A DNA stretch of 64,000 bases from Agreia sp. VKM Ac-1783 (GCF_900177765.1 NZ_FXWI01000001.1:186001-250000), one strand, 5' to 3'. Shown: positions 1-8,966, counted from the first letter of the stretch. The notes: a model not told the origin generated them from the sequence alone. Numbers and translations are program-made.

Positions 1-98
1 CGCACGACTGCTCCAAACGCAAGACCCACGCCAAGAGCCAACGAGGTCCACGCTGCAAAGACGATAGCGACCGAGGCCGCGACGGCGGAAAGTTCCAT
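1..98 (-). CDS. N-terminal fragment of a small membrane protein (cut by window edge)
   Basis: Reading leftwards from an ATG at 98-96 gives MELSAVAASVAIVFAAWTSL and a further hydrophobic stretch that stays open to the window edge. This looks like one transmembrane helix at the start of a membrane protein. No clear Shine-Dalgarno sequence precedes the ATG, so the true start may lie upstream. The remaining protein is outside the window and the family cannot be named. Confidence 0.4.
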   Translation of the reverse strand, partial: MELSAVAASVAIVFAAWTSLALGVGLAFGAVV

Positions 99-285
99 GA
101 GGGGGAGCCTAAGGGGCAAATCTGGGTAAATCGAGTGATTCTCGTTAACTATGAACTGTCGTGTCCCTGCAGGGATAATCACGGCTCGGGTCCGGGCTGG
201 CGGGGCCGCTCCATGTGCAGTCGGCGGCGTAGCGATGGTGAGAAAGCTCCGCTTAGGTCGCCACCGTCGAAGTCGCTGTTTCCGG

Positions 286-371
286 CCCCTTCGACAGGCT
301 CAGGGAGCGGCGCCGCTGGCCCCTTCGACGGGCTCAGGGAGCGGCCGGCGATTCGGCAGGCTCAGGGAGCG
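286..371. repeat. Three copies of a TTCGACAGGCTCAGGGAGCG-type repeat
   Basis: The motif TCGACAGGCTCAGGGAGCGG occurs at about 291-310 and again with one change at 325-344, and a shorter variant lies at 353-371. The first two are 34 bp apart. The same motif, in either orientation, recurs at 39818-39841 and 62074-62088, so it is a dispersed repeat family. The 99-374 gap otherwise holds no gene I can support. Confidence 0.75.
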
Positions 372-374
372 AGC

Positions 375-1691
375 TTACGGGCGACCGAGGCCCGTGTAGG
401 TCCAGCCAGCTGCCCGCCAGGCCGCGGCATCCAGCGTATTGCGACCGTCGATGATCGTCGGGGTCTTCACCAGAGGCAGAGCCCAGGCTGGGTCCATATA
501 GCGGAACTCATCCCACTCCGTGACCAACACGACCAGGTCGGCATCCTGCAGTGCAGCGGCCGGGTCGGCCTCGTACGTGAGCTGTGGATGCACACGGCTG
601 GCCGTGTGGATCGCCTCGGGATCGGTCGCCACCACGTTGGCTCCGCGGCCCTTCAGCTGCACCGCCACGTCGAGTGCCGGGCTGTCGCGAATGTCGTCGG
701 AGTGCGGCTTGAACGCCAGGCCCAGAACGGCGATCTTCTTGCCGTTGACCTGGCCGCCGAGGGCCTCGACGGCGAGGTCGACGACGCGCTGGCGCCGACG
801 CAGGTTGATGGCGTCGACCTCCTTGAGGAACGCCACGCTTTCGCCGCGGCCGAGCTCCTCGGCGCGAGCAGTGAACGCCCGAATGTCCTTCGGCAGACAT
901 CCGCCGCCGAAGCCCACGCCGGCCTTCAAGAACTTCCAGCCGATGCGGTCGTCGAGCCCGATCGCCGTCGACAGCTGCGTGACGTCGGCGCCGGTGACCT
1001 CGGCGATCTCGGCCATCGCGTTGATGAACGAGATCTTCGTGGCGAGAAACGCGTTGGCCGACACCTTCACGAGCTCGGCGGTCGCATAGTCGGTGACCAC
1101 CAGGGGCGTGTCTTTGCTGAGCGCCGACTCGTAGACGCCGTCGAGCAAAGCCTTGGATGCCTCGGCCTGGCCCGATTCGGGCGGCAGCCCGTAGACGAGA
1201 CGGTCGGGAGAGATCGTGTCTTGCACGGCGAAGCCCTCGCGCAGGAACTCGGGGTTCCAGGCGAGCATGGCGCCGGTGCCGCTTGCCGAGACCTTCGCGG
1301 CGAGAGCCGCGGCAGTTCCCACAGGCACGGTCGACTTGCCCACCACGAGGTCGCCCTCCGACAGGTAGGGGAGGAGTCCCTCGAGCGCCGCATTCACATA
1401 GGTGAGGTCAGCCGCGTAGCTGCCCTTCTTCTGGGGCGTTCCTACCGCGATGAAATGCACCTGGCTGCCGGCGGCGTCGGCGAGGTCGGTCGAGAACCGC
1501 AGTCGGCCCGTGGCGGTGGCTGAGGTGAGGATCTCGGGAAGCCCCGGCTCGAAGAAGGGCGCCTTGCCGGCGGCCAGCGCGTCGATTTTGGTCTGGTCGA
1601 TGTCGATGCCGATCACATCGTGGCCCAGTTCGGCCATCGAGGCCGCGTGAACCGCGCCCAAATAGCCGCAGCCGATTACAGAGAGCTTCAT
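375..1691 (-). CDS. ugd: UDP-glucose 6-dehydrogenase
   Basis: 438 residues, the usual length. It oxidises UDP-glucose to UDP-glucuronate with two NAD+, in the cytoplasm, for polysaccharide synthesis. The NAD-binding motif GCGYLG lies at residues 7-12, NPEFLREG at about 146-153, and the catalytic cysteine in FGGGCLPKD at residue 265. I chose the ATG at 1691 because the Rossmann beta-strand MKLSVIGCGYLG starts there with an AGGCAG-like ribosome site; an in-frame extension to 1751 reads as non-conserved sequence. It lies near other nucleotide-sugar genes (RmlC-RmlD at 5691, RmlB at 23666) but is not co-transcribed with them. The family could include a UDP-mannose or UDP-GlcNAc dehydrogenase; the overall pattern favours UDP-glucose. 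Confidence 0.93.
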   Translation of the reverse strand: MKLSVIGCGYLGAVHAASMAELGHDVIGIDIDQTKIDALAAGKAPFFEPGLPEILTSATATGRLRFSTDLADAAGSQVHFIAVGTPQKKGSYAADLTYVNAALEGLLPYLSEGDLVVGKSTVPVGTAAALAAKVSASGTGAMLAWNPEFLREGFAVQDTISPDRLVYGLPPESGQAEASKALLDGVYESALSKDTPLVVTDYATAELVKVSANAFLATKISFINAMAEIAEVTGADVTQLSTAIGLDDRIGWKFLKAGVGFGGGCLPKDIRAFTARAEELGRGESVAFLKEVDAINLRRRQRVVDLAVEALGGQVNGKKIAVLGLAFKPHSDDIRDSPALDVAVQLKGRGANVVATDPEAIHTASRVHPQLTYEADPAAALQDADLVVLVTEWDEFRYMDPAWALPLVKTPTIIDGRNTLDAAAWRAAGWTYTGLGRP

Positions 1692-1779
1692 CTTCTGCCT
1701 TTCCCCTCGTGGCAAGGCGACGCACTCCGTTGTGCCGTTCCTTTTCTCCAATTATTACCAGAGATAAGAAAGAGAGACG

Positions 1780-2079
1780 TTACGTCGTCTCGTGGTCGGC
1801 GGCAGTGTGACGTCGCCACGCAAGCCTGCGCTCAGACAATGAGCGTATGAAGGGAGCCGTATCGAGCTCGACCGGCTGCTCGTCGGAATCGAGAACCTCG
1901 AGTGGTTCTCCCGGTGAGAGCACGAGTTCGACGACGTACTCGTGATTGTCGGCGATGGCAGGCACAGCGACTTTGACGACCCGACCGCGCTTCTGAGCGG
2001 CCTGCGAGAAGTTCACAACGGCTCGGGCGAGATCGTCTGTCGTGACGAAGTGCTTGCCCTGGCAATGTATGCGTTTCAC
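1780..2079 (-). CDS. Small hypothetical protein, 99 residues
   Basis: GTG start at 2079, chosen because AAGGGGGAACT sits just upstream as a strong ribosome site. The product starts MKRIHCQGKHFVTTDDLARA, is soluble, mixed alpha/beta in composition, and has no transmembrane segment or signal peptide. I do not recognise a family. The C-terminus is basic (SERRLAWRRHTAADHETT). It sits between the ABM-domain gene and ugd on the same strand, with about 70 bp upstream and 90 bp downstream, so it may be a separate transcript. Confidence 0.7.
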   Translation of the reverse strand: MKRIHCQGKHFVTTDDLARAVVNFSQAAQKRGRVVKVAVPAIADNHEYVVELVLSPGEPLEVLDSDEQPVELDTAPFIRSLSERRLAWRRHTAADHETT

Positions 2080-2149
2080 AGTTCCCCCTTGTTCGACGCA
2101 CACCGAGCTTGGCGCACCTGTGGGCCCGCGTGGGGGCCTTGACTTTGAG

Positions 2150-2857
2150 TTACCCGGCGGCGAGCGACAGCAGCCAGGCGTAGAGCGCCATCGACGACGC
2201 GTAGATAACAACGAGAATCGCGAAGCCCGCCACATGCGTGAGCGCTCCTCGTCGAGGCTTCAGCCACCAGTCGAAGCGCCTGAAGACCCAGGGCATGACC
2301 CACCACCCGAGAAGCTGTGTGCTCACCAGGTTGCCCACGAACAGGGACAGCCAGAACGGGATCTCGCCCGGTCCGTCGAAGAGCGGCGTGCTGACGAAGT
2401 ACCCCCAGAGAAAGACGATCGGATAGAGGGCCATCAGAACCAGCAGATTCTGTTTGCCGACGGGCGCCCTGGCGGCCGTGCCCACGGCATCCGGTCGCTG
2501 CGCCCAGAAGTCGAAACCGAGGCTCGTCTTCGTGACCTCGAGCTGGCGGTTGAATCTCTCGCCCTCGGCGAGCAGCGCTCGACGTTCGCTCGAGTCGAGC
2601 CACGCCGACAGGTGCGCCTCGGTGTCGAAGCTCACGACGACGACCCATTCGTGTCGCTCTCCCGCGACCGGGCGTTGAACACGATGACCGAGAAACCCGT
2701 CGAACGACGCCTCGGCGTCGGAGATCTTCTTCTGCCAGGCGACGTACTCGTCATCCAGGCCGGGCGGCACGGCTGCGGTGAGGATCGCCGAAAAACCGCC
2801 GCTGCCGACGACTGCCTCCTCCCGGTAGACGGCGACAGGCTCGTTCTTCACCGTCAC
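2150..2857 (-). CDS. Antibiotic biosynthesis monooxygenase-like (ABM) domain membrane protein
   Basis: 235 residues. The N-terminal half (about 20-110) has the ferredoxin-like ABM pattern with EYVAWQKKISDAEASFDGF and WVVVVSFDTEAHLSAWLDS. The C-terminal half has three hydrophobic segments (about 140-160, 175-195 and 210-232), so the domain is anchored in the membrane. Members of this ABM-plus-membrane group (COG3224-like) have no firmly known substrate. The GTG start overlaps the stop codon of the upstream amidohydrolase gene (GTGA, 2854-2857), indicating translational coupling and a shared role, perhaps in purine or heme-type oxidation, but this is inference. Confidence 0.75.
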   Translation of the reverse strand: MTVKNEPVAVYREEAVVGSGGFSAILTAAVPPGLDDEYVAWQKKISDAEASFDGFLGHRVQRPVAGERHEWVVVVSFDTEAHLSAWLDSSERRALLAEGERFNRQLEVTKTSLGFDFWAQRPDAVGTAARAPVGKQNLLVLMALYPIVFLWGYFVSTPLFDGPGEIPFWLSLFVGNLVSTQLLGWWVMPWVFRRFDWWLKPRRGALTHVAGFAILVVIYASSMALYAWLLSLAAG

Positions 2858-4251
2858 GCCTTCTTGTAGAGGCGCACACCCGAGACCCAGGTCTCGTCGA
2901 CGTTGCGTTCGTCGCCGACCATCATGATGCTGAAGAGGGCGTGCGCAGCCTCCTCCATCGTGCTGGGGCCGGAGCTGTCGAAGAACAACTCCTGGTGCCA
3001 GGCCATCGCGGGTGGTCCAGCCGTGTAGTCGAGGGCCACGAAATCGGCCTCCTTGCCCACCTCGAAGTTGCCGATCCGGTCGTCGAGGTAGAGACCCTCT
3101 GCGCCGCCCAGGGTCACAGACCAGAACGCGCGATAGGGCGAGAGCTTGCTGCGCTCCGACTGCGCCAGATCCTGCGTGACGCGGTTGGTGCTTCCATCGA
3201 GCATCGTGTTGCCGAGCATGCCCACCTTGTAGGCCTCGTCGAGAACGTCGACCATGCTGAAACGGTTGCCTCCGCCCATGTCGGTGCCGAACGACATCCG
3301 CACCCGCCTGTCGGGGTCTGTCGCCTTGCCGAGGCGAAAGACGCCGCTGCCGAGAAACAGGTTGGAGCAGGGGCAGAACACCACGGCGGCACCGCTGTCG
3401 CTCATGCGCGCGAATTCGTTGTCAGACAGCCAGATCCCGTGGCCGCCCGAGAACTTGGGGCCGACGAGCCCGTACTTCTCGTAGACGCCCAGGTAGTCGG
3501 TGCAGTCGGGGTGGGCCCGCAGCACGCCCGCGATCTCGGCCGGGTTCTCAGAGATGTGGGTGTTGACCCACAGATCCGGATGCTCCTGCTTCAGCTTCTG
3601 ACACGCCTCGAGCAGCTGCTCGGTCGCCCCCAGAGCGAAGCGCGGCGTGATGGCATAGAGGTTGCGGCCGGTGCCGTGATACTTCTCGATCATGGCGGTG
3701 CTGTCGGCGTAGAACTGCTCGGGCGTGCTCGTTGTGCCCTCGGGGGCGAACTGGTCGATGCCCGTGACCCCGCCGATCACGAGCATGTTGCGCCGCGACG
3801 CGGCCTCGAAGAACTCCTCGGTCGCGACGGGCGAAGTGGTCGTGAAGGCCTGCACGGTCGTCGTTCCGCCGGCGAGCACGTTCTCGAAGAAGCGCTCCGA
3901 GCCCTCGCGGGCGTACTCGCGATCGGCGTACTTGGCCTCTTCGGGAAAGACGGTGTCGTTCAGCCACGGCAACAGCTGCTGGCCGAAGGCGCCGAGCACG
4001 CGCGTCTGGGGCACGTGGATATGTCCGTCGACGAACCCGGGCATGATGATGCGGTCGGAGATCACGGTCGGGTCGAGGCCCGGATACGAGCCGGCCACGT
4101 CGTCGGCGTCACCGAATGCCACGATGATGCCGTCGTCGATCACGAGCAGACCGTCGAGAGTGAAGCGCGCGGCCTCGTGCTCGCTGCCCACGTGCTTCCA
4201 CGGATCGTCGACGAAGTCGAAGAAGGTGCCCCGGATACCTGTGATTGCCAT
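2854..4251 (-). CDS. guaD: Amidohydrolase, probably guanine deaminase
   Basis: 465 residues. Metal-dependent hydrolase that would convert guanine to xanthine in the cytoplasm. PGFVDGHIHVPQ gives the first two metal-binding histidines, VNTHISEN the third, SGGHGIWLSD the next histidine, and SFGTDMGGGNRFSM the metal-binding aspartate; the order and spacing fit the TRZ/ATZ/guanine deaminase group. The ATG at 4251 follows GAAAGG; an alternative GTG at 4284 would add 11 residues. The stop overlaps the next gene by 4 bp. Substrate is not certain: related deaminases act on other aminopurines or triazines. Confidence 0.8.
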   Translation of the reverse strand: MAITGIRGTFFDFVDDPWKHVGSEHEAARFTLDGLLVIDDGIIVAFGDADDVAGSYPGLDPTVISDRIIMPGFVDGHIHVPQTRVLGAFGQQLLPWLNDTVFPEEAKYADREYAREGSERFFENVLAGGTTTVQAFTTTSPVATEEFFEAASRRNMLVIGGVTGIDQFAPEGTTSTPEQFYADSTAMIEKYHGTGRNLYAITPRFALGATEQLLEACQKLKQEHPDLWVNTHISENPAEIAGVLRAHPDCTDYLGVYEKYGLVGPKFSGGHGIWLSDNEFARMSDSGAAVVFCPCSNLFLGSGVFRLGKATDPDRRVRMSFGTDMGGGNRFSMVDVLDEAYKVGMLGNTMLDGSTNRVTQDLAQSERSKLSPYRAFWSVTLGGAEGLYLDDRIGNFEVGKEADFVALDYTAGPPAMAWHQELFFDSSGPSTMEEAAHALFSIMMVGDERNVDETWVSGVRLYKKA

Positions 4252-4383
4252 GCGATCGTGCCTTTCGAGCGTCGACAAAGGCACGAGTTATGCAGACCCC
4301 CGGCCACCAGACTGTTCAGCCACATCGTGCCACAAACACGGCTTGCGAAACTACGTTCTGTCGCGTTAAGCAGCGGCGATGCG

Positions 4384-5523
4384 TTACTCCGCGGGAATCA
4401 GACCGTCGCGCCGATAGCGATCGAAGAGGGCGGTGAACGAATCGACCGTGCGGTGGTGGGTGTGGAACCCCGCCAGGCGACTCTTGCTGATGTCGGTCAC
4501 CACCTCGATGTCGCGACCGAGGTCGGCATCGGTGTGCCACCACGAGGCAAGGCGGTCGAGGTCTGGCTCGACCAGTGAGTGTTTCGCCGCGATCTGCGCC
4601 CACACCTCACCCATGCCGGCCATCTGCTGCTCGAGCGGGCGGGGCGCGGTCTCGAATCCGACGGGCTCCACGCCGAAGTATGCCGCGAGCTGGGGCCACA
4701 TCCAGCGCCAGCGAAAGACGTCGCCGTTGACGACGTTGAAGGCCTCGTTCGCCCCGGCGGGTGTCGTGGCGGCCCAGACCATCTGCTCGGCGAGCACGGT
4801 GGAATCGGTCATGTCGGTGAGGCCGTTCCACTGGGTTTCGCTGCCCGGAAAGACGAAGGGGATGTCGAGGTGTTTGCAGATGGAGGCGTAGGTGGCGAGA
4901 GTGAGCCCCATGTTCATCAGGTTGCCCACCGCGTGGCCGATCACCGTGTGCGAGCGGTGCACCGACCAGGTGAACCCTTGTCGCTCGGCGGCGGCGAACA
5001 GCTCGTCTTCTTGCGCGTAGTAGAAGTTGGGAGTGTCGAGGCGCGGCTCCTCTTCGTGGAACGGCGTATCGGGCATCTCTCCCTGGGCGTAGGCGTCGAA
5101 CGGGCCGAGGTAGTGCTTCAGTCCGGTCACCAGCGACGCGTGCACCACGGGCGACGAGCCCAGGGCGGCCAGAAGGTCGCGCACCATGCCGCCGTTCACC
5201 GCGATGTTCTCCTCCTCGGTGTTCTGTCGTGCCCACGCAGAGAAGAACACGTGACTGATGCCCTGGCCGTCGAGCACCGAGCGCAGGCTCTCCGGCGACC
5301 GCAAGTCGGCCGAGATCCATTGCACCCCGGCGACCGGGCGGCCCTCGCGACGGGCCAACGCGAGCACCCGCCATCCATCACCCGCCAACTGGTCGACCAG
5401 GGCCGAGCCGGTAATGCCGGATGCGCCCACGACGAGCGCGACCCGCTCGGGCGCGGGCGCGGCGCCATCGGTCTGGGCGGGGGAGAAGGGAGCGGGGGAG
5501 GAGGTGTTGCTGGAGGAAGTCAT
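4384..5523 (-). CDS. PRISE-like atypical short-chain dehydrogenase/reductase
   Basis: 379 residues. NADPH-binding motif GASGITG at residues 33-39, after a 25-residue Pro/Ser/Ala-rich disordered tail. The stretch NFYYAQEDEL is the hallmark of the PRISE group (plant progesterone 5-beta-reductase/iridoid synthase), where the tyrosine is catalytic, in place of the usual YxxxK. The family reduces activated C=C bonds of enones. The bacterial substrate is unknown. The ATG at 5523 has no strong ribosome site; an extended frame continues to 5703 but overlaps the opposite rmlCD gene. Monocistronic, divergent from rmlCD. Confidence 0.8.
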   Translation of the reverse strand: MTSSSNTSSPAPFSPAQTDGAAPAPERVALVVGASGITGSALVDQLAGDGWRVLALARREGRPVAGVQWISADLRSPESLRSVLDGQGISHVFFSAWARQNTEEENIAVNGGMVRDLLAALGSSPVVHASLVTGLKHYLGPFDAYAQGEMPDTPFHEEEPRLDTPNFYYAQEDELFAAAERQGFTWSVHRSHTVIGHAVGNLMNMGLTLATYASICKHLDIPFVFPGSETQWNGLTDMTDSTVLAEQMVWAATTPAGANEAFNVVNGDVFRWRWMWPQLAAYFGVEPVGFETAPRPLEQQMAGMGEVWAQIAAKHSLVEPDLDRLASWWHTDADLGRDIEVVTDISKSRLAGFHTHHRTVDSFTALFDRYRRDGLIPAE

Positions 5524-5690
5524 TGCTGACGGGAACCGGCCCACCCACGGCGATATTCCGACATTCGTTGCCTCAGCGCTGTGAACATCGGGCGCTGACC
5601 CCCTCTCCGGGGTGAACCGAGCGCCCGTAGCCGATAGGCTCGCTGCGCGCGACCGAACGCGTGCGGCGAGAGAAAGTACAGGTATGACGG

Positions 5691-7079
5691 ATGGCTGAAG
5701 CAACAGAACTGCGTCTGACAGAGACCGCGATTCCGGGGCTCGTCATTCTCGATCTGCCGGTGCACGGCGACAACCGCGGCTGGTTCAAAGAGAACTGGCA
5801 GCGCGAGAAGATGTTGGCCCTCGGCCTGCCCGACTTCGGACCGGTGCAGAACAACATCTCGTTCAACGGCAAGACCGGCACGACCCGCGGCATCCACGCG
5901 GAACCCTGGGACAAGTACGTATCCGTCGCCACCGGCCGCATCTTCGGAGCGTGGGTCGACCTGCGCGAGGGCGACACTTTCGGCGCCGTCGTCACCGTAG
6001 AGCTCGACGCAGGGCGGGCCGTCTACGTGCCGCGCGGCGTGGGCAACTCGTACCAGACGCTCGAAGAAGACACGGCCTACACCTACCTGGTCAACGACCA
6101 CTGGAGCCCGGCCGCCTCGTACACGTTCCTCAACCTCGCCGACGAGACCGCGAACATCCAGTGGCCCATCGCGCTCGACGACGTCGAGATCAGCGCGAAA
6201 GACCAGGCCCACCCGCGCCTCGGCGATGTGGTGCCCATGAAGGGCGCGCGCACCCTGGTGCTGGGCGCCGGCGGCCAGCTCGGACTCGCCCTGCGTGCAG
6301 AGTTCCCCGACGCCGAGTTCGTCTCGCGCGCCGACTTCGATGTGGCCGACCCCGCCAGCTACACCTCGCGGCACTGGGGCGACTACGACACGATCATCAA
6401 CGCCGCCGCCTACACCAAGGTCGACGAGGCAGAGACGGCCACGGGCCGCCGGGATGCGTGGGCCGCGAACGTCTCGGCCGTCGCGTTGCTCGCATCGGTC
6501 GCCACCGCGAACCGCCTCACCCTCGTGCACGTCTCGAGCGACTACGTCTTCGACGGAACCGCAGCAGAGCACCCCGAGGACGAGGCGTTCTCGCCGCTGG
6601 GCGTATACGGGCAGACCAAGGCCGCCGCCGATGCGCTGGTGTCCACTGTCCCCCGGCACTACATCGTGCGCACCAGCTGGGTCATCGGCGAGGGCAACAA
6701 CTTCGTGCGCACCATGGCGTCGCTCGCGTCGCGTGGCATCACGCCGAGCGTCGTGAACGACCAGATCGGGCGCCTCACCTTCACGACCGACCTGGCCGCA
6801 GGCATCCGGCACCTGCTGTCTTCGGGTGCTTCATTTGGAACGTACAACCTCACGAACGAGGGCGAGCCCCTGTCGTGGGCGGCCATCGCGGCGCGCGTGT
6901 ACGAGCTCACGGGGCACGCCGCCTCGGATGTCACCGGGGTGTCGACGGAGGAGTACTTCGCCGGCAAGTCTGTTGCGCCACGGCCGCTCGGCAGCGTTCT
7001 GCCGTTGGGCAAGCTCGCGGCCACCGGGTTCGTTCCTCGCGACGGCGACGAAGCTCTGAAGCAGTATCTCGGCGTCTAG
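5691..7079 (+). CDS. Fused dTDP-4-dehydrorhamnose 3,5-epimerase / dTDP-4-dehydrorhamnose reductase
   Basis: 462 residues with two enzymes of dTDP-L-rhamnose synthesis in one chain. Residues 1-180 are the RmlC cupin epimerase: DNRGWFKENW, then TTRGIHAEPW with the catalytic-type His69, then the AYTYLV tyrosine region. Residues 186-462 are the RmlD reductase: GAGGQLG at 192-198 binds NADPH, VHVSSDYVFDG follows, and Tyr306/Lys310 in YGQTKAAAD form the SDR catalytic pair. The fusion would channel the 4-keto-rhamnose intermediate from epimerase to reductase. RmlB is encoded 17 kb away at 23666; RmlA is not in the window. Product goes to cell-wall or capsule polysaccharide. Confidence 0.93.
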   Translation: MAEATELRLTETAIPGLVILDLPVHGDNRGWFKENWQREKMLALGLPDFGPVQNNISFNGKTGTTRGIHAEPWDKYVSVATGRIFGAWVDLREGDTFGAVVTVELDAGRAVYVPRGVGNSYQTLEEDTAYTYLVNDHWSPAASYTFLNLADETANIQWPIALDDVEISAKDQAHPRLGDVVPMKGARTLVLGAGGQLGLALRAEFPDAEFVSRADFDVADPASYTSRHWGDYDTIINAAAYTKVDEAETATGRRDAWAANVSAVALLASVATANRLTLVHVSSDYVFDGTAAEHPEDEAFSPLGVYGQTKAAADALVSTVPRHYIVRTSWVIGEGNNFVRTMASLASRGITPSVVNDQIGRLTFTTDLAAGIRHLLSSGASFGTYNLTNEGEPLSWAAIAARVYELTGHAASDVTGVSTEEYFAGKSVAPRPLGSVLPLGKLAATGFVPRDGDEALKQYLGV

Positions 7080-7130
7080 CAGGCGTCCGATGGTGTCGCC
7101 GCGGGTAACAGCGGCGAAACACTCGTCGGC

Positions 7131-7136
7131 TAACCT
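7131..7136 (+). promoter_or_regulatory. -10 hexamer (TAACCT) of a probable leaderless promoter
   Basis: TAACCT ends exactly 6 nt before the ATG at 7143. This matches the TANNNT-N6-start arrangement expected when transcription begins at the start codon. There is no ribosome site in front of the gene. Confidence 0.45.
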
Positions 7137-7142
7137 CGAGCA

Positions 7143-7577
7143 ATGAGCAGCCCTCGCACGCGAATCTGGGCGTGGCGTGCTCTGGGCGCCATCGTCGTCG
7201 GCGTCGTGCTGATCACTTTTTGGCCCACTCCTGTCGACAAGCCTTTTCACCTTGCGCTCGGCCGACTGATCGCGACGCTGCATAGACACGGCATGCCGCA
7301 CTGGATCACGTACTCGGTCGTCGAGTTCTCGGCGAACATCGCCCTCTTCGTGCCCGTCGGCGTTCTTATCGCTCTGTTGGCATGGCCTTCGCTGTGGTGG
7401 GTATCTGGTCTGCTCGGACTCGTCGCATCGCTCACGATCGAACTCACCCAGTCGCTCTTCTTGCCGATGCGATTCGCCTCGGCGGGCGATATCGCGGCCA
7501 ACACCACGGGTGCCTTGCTCGGAGGCGCGGCTATATGCACATTGCGTTATGTACAGTCCGGAAGGCAACGGCGTTAA
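7143..7577 (+). CDS. VanZ-like family membrane protein
   Basis: 144 residues with about four hydrophobic segments (14-26, 62-78, 83-98, 120-135). The pattern FSANIALFVPVG and TIELTQSLFLPMRFASAGDIAANTTGALLG is typical of VanZ-like proteins, whose conserved polar residues (E-x-x-Q and D-x-x-x-N) lie inside the membrane. The function is unknown outside teicoplanin resistance clusters, and no van genes are nearby. The gene lies directly after rmlCD on the same strand but has its own probable leaderless promoter. Confidence 0.85.
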   Translation: MSSPRTRIWAWRALGAIVVGVVLITFWPTPVDKPFHLALGRLIATLHRHGMPHWITYSVVEFSANIALFVPVGVLIALLAWPSLWWVSGLLGLVASLTIELTQSLFLPMRFASAGDIAANTTGALLGGAAICTLRYVQSGRQRR

Positions 7578-7732
7578 GCAATGCCCTGGGCTGGCAATCC
7601 TCTGCCGGTAGTCCGTGCATCCGTGGCTCGATCCGTGGAACTCGCGCCCCGCCCCCTAGAGTGAGATCAAGTCACCCCTAGAACCTGGTTGTCTTGCTGC
7701 CCTGCGAGGGCCCGATGGCCGAGAGGGGCCTT

Positions 7733-8830
7733 GTGACCGACACAGTCAAACCGCGCGTTACGTTCACCAAAACGAAGCCCGGCGGTGCACGTACCAGCCC
7801 GACAAGCGAGTATTCAGCGCTTCTCAACACCGTTCGCGATGCCGGCCTTCTTCGCCGCCGCAAGGGTTTCTACTACGCCATGTTCGGTGTGCTCGTCGCA
7901 GCACTCGGCGGCGTGGGCGTCGGCGTCGTCCTTCTCGGCGACTCCTGGCTGCAGCTGCTGATGGCCGCCGCACTGGGCATCATCTTCACGCAGTTCGCCT
8001 TCCTCGCCCACGAGGCGTCGCACCGCCAGGTGTTCACCTCGGGCAAGGCCAACGACATCGCGGGCCGCACGCTCGCCAACCTCTTCGTGGGCATCAGCTA
8101 CTCGTGGTGGATGACGAAGCACTCTCGTCACCACGCCAACCCGAACGTGCTCGGCAAAGACCCCGACATCGAGCGCGACTTCGTGTCGTTCACGCCCGAA
8201 GACGCGGCCAAGTCGCGCGGCCTCTACGCCTGGGCAACCAAGCGCCAGGGCTACTTCTTCTTTCCGATCCTCATGCTCGAGGGTCTCAACCTGCACATCC
8301 ACGGGTTCCGCACGGTCTTCGGCAAGGGCAAGGTCGACAAGCGCTGGCTCGAGATCGTTATGCTCACCACGCGTATCGCCGCCTATGTGACGGTCATCTT
8401 CTTGCTGCTCGAGCCCGGAATGGCGTTCGCCTTCATCGGTGTTCAGCTCGCCGTCTTCGGTGTCTACATGGGCGCTTCGTTCGCCCCGAACCACAAGGGA
8501 ATGCCCACGCTGCCGCACGACAGCAAGGTCGACTTCCTGCGTCGCCAGGTGCTGACCTCACGCAACATCCGCGGTGGCTTCGTCATGGACACGTTCATGG
8601 GCGGACTCAACTACCAGGTCGAGCACCACCTCTTTCCGAACATGGCGCGGCCCAACCTCAAGAAGGCACAGGCCATCGCCAAGGAGTACTGCGAGAAGCA
8701 CAACATCCTCTACACCGAGACCGGTCTGCGACAGTCGTACGGCATCGTGATCCGCTACCTCAACAGGGTGGGGCTCTCTGCCGGTGGCGACCCGTTCGAC
8801 TGCCCCGCAGCTCAGGCGTTCGGCCGCTAG
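7733..8830 (+). CDS. Membrane fatty acid desaturase
   Basis: 365 residues. Non-heme diiron desaturase that introduces double bonds into acyl chains of membrane lipids. Three histidine boxes are seen: HEASH (93-97), HSRHH (130-134) and QVEHH (near 303), plus membrane pairs at about 50-90 and 210-250. The QxxHH third box and N-terminal region resemble linoleoyl-CoA/delta-6-type and acyl-lipid desaturases of actinobacteria. GTG at 7733 is preferred because AGAGGGG precedes it at good spacing; ATG at 7715 is an alternative with GAGGG. Likely used in cold adaptation of membranes; electron donor genes are not adjacent. Confidence 0.88.
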   Translation: MTDTVKPRVTFTKTKPGGARTSPTSEYSALLNTVRDAGLLRRRKGFYYAMFGVLVAALGGVGVGVVLLGDSWLQLLMAAALGIIFTQFAFLAHEASHRQVFTSGKANDIAGRTLANLFVGISYSWWMTKHSRHHANPNVLGKDPDIERDFVSFTPEDAAKSRGLYAWATKRQGYFFFPILMLEGLNLHIHGFRTVFGKGKVDKRWLEIVMLTTRIAAYVTVIFLLLEPGMAFAFIGVQLAVFGVYMGASFAPNHKGMPTLPHDSKVDFLRRQVLTSRNIRGGFVMDTFMGGLNYQVEHHLFPNMARPNLKKAQAIAKEYCEKHNILYTETGLRQSYGIVIRYLNRVGLSAGGDPFDCPAAQAFGR

Positions 8831-8901
8831 GCGCCGCCGCCGCGGTTTCGGCTTCGGCTGACGCTACGGCGCCGCTGCTTCGGCCGCTGTGCTGCCGCCG
8901 C

Positions 8902-8966
8902 AATTCAGGAAGAACCGTCCTCATCGTGCGTTTTCGCACGGCGAGCGGCGGTTTTTCCTGATTTAG
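8902..8966. repeat. Palindromic repeat, family 1, copy A
   Basis: About 65 bp starting AATTCAGGAAGAACC, with a central GCGTTTTCGC, and ending GGTTTTTCCTGATTTAG. It aligns with copy C (17014) in the same orientation and with copy B (9921) in reverse orientation. It covers the last codons of the DUF559 gene. Confidence 0.75.

Noticed and set aside
5520-6812. Long minus-strand ORF opposite rmlCD
   Set aside because: It is a GC-rich shadow of the RmlC-RmlD gene: low-complexity Val/Gly/Arg/Asp composition, no domain, and the plus strand has all motifs.
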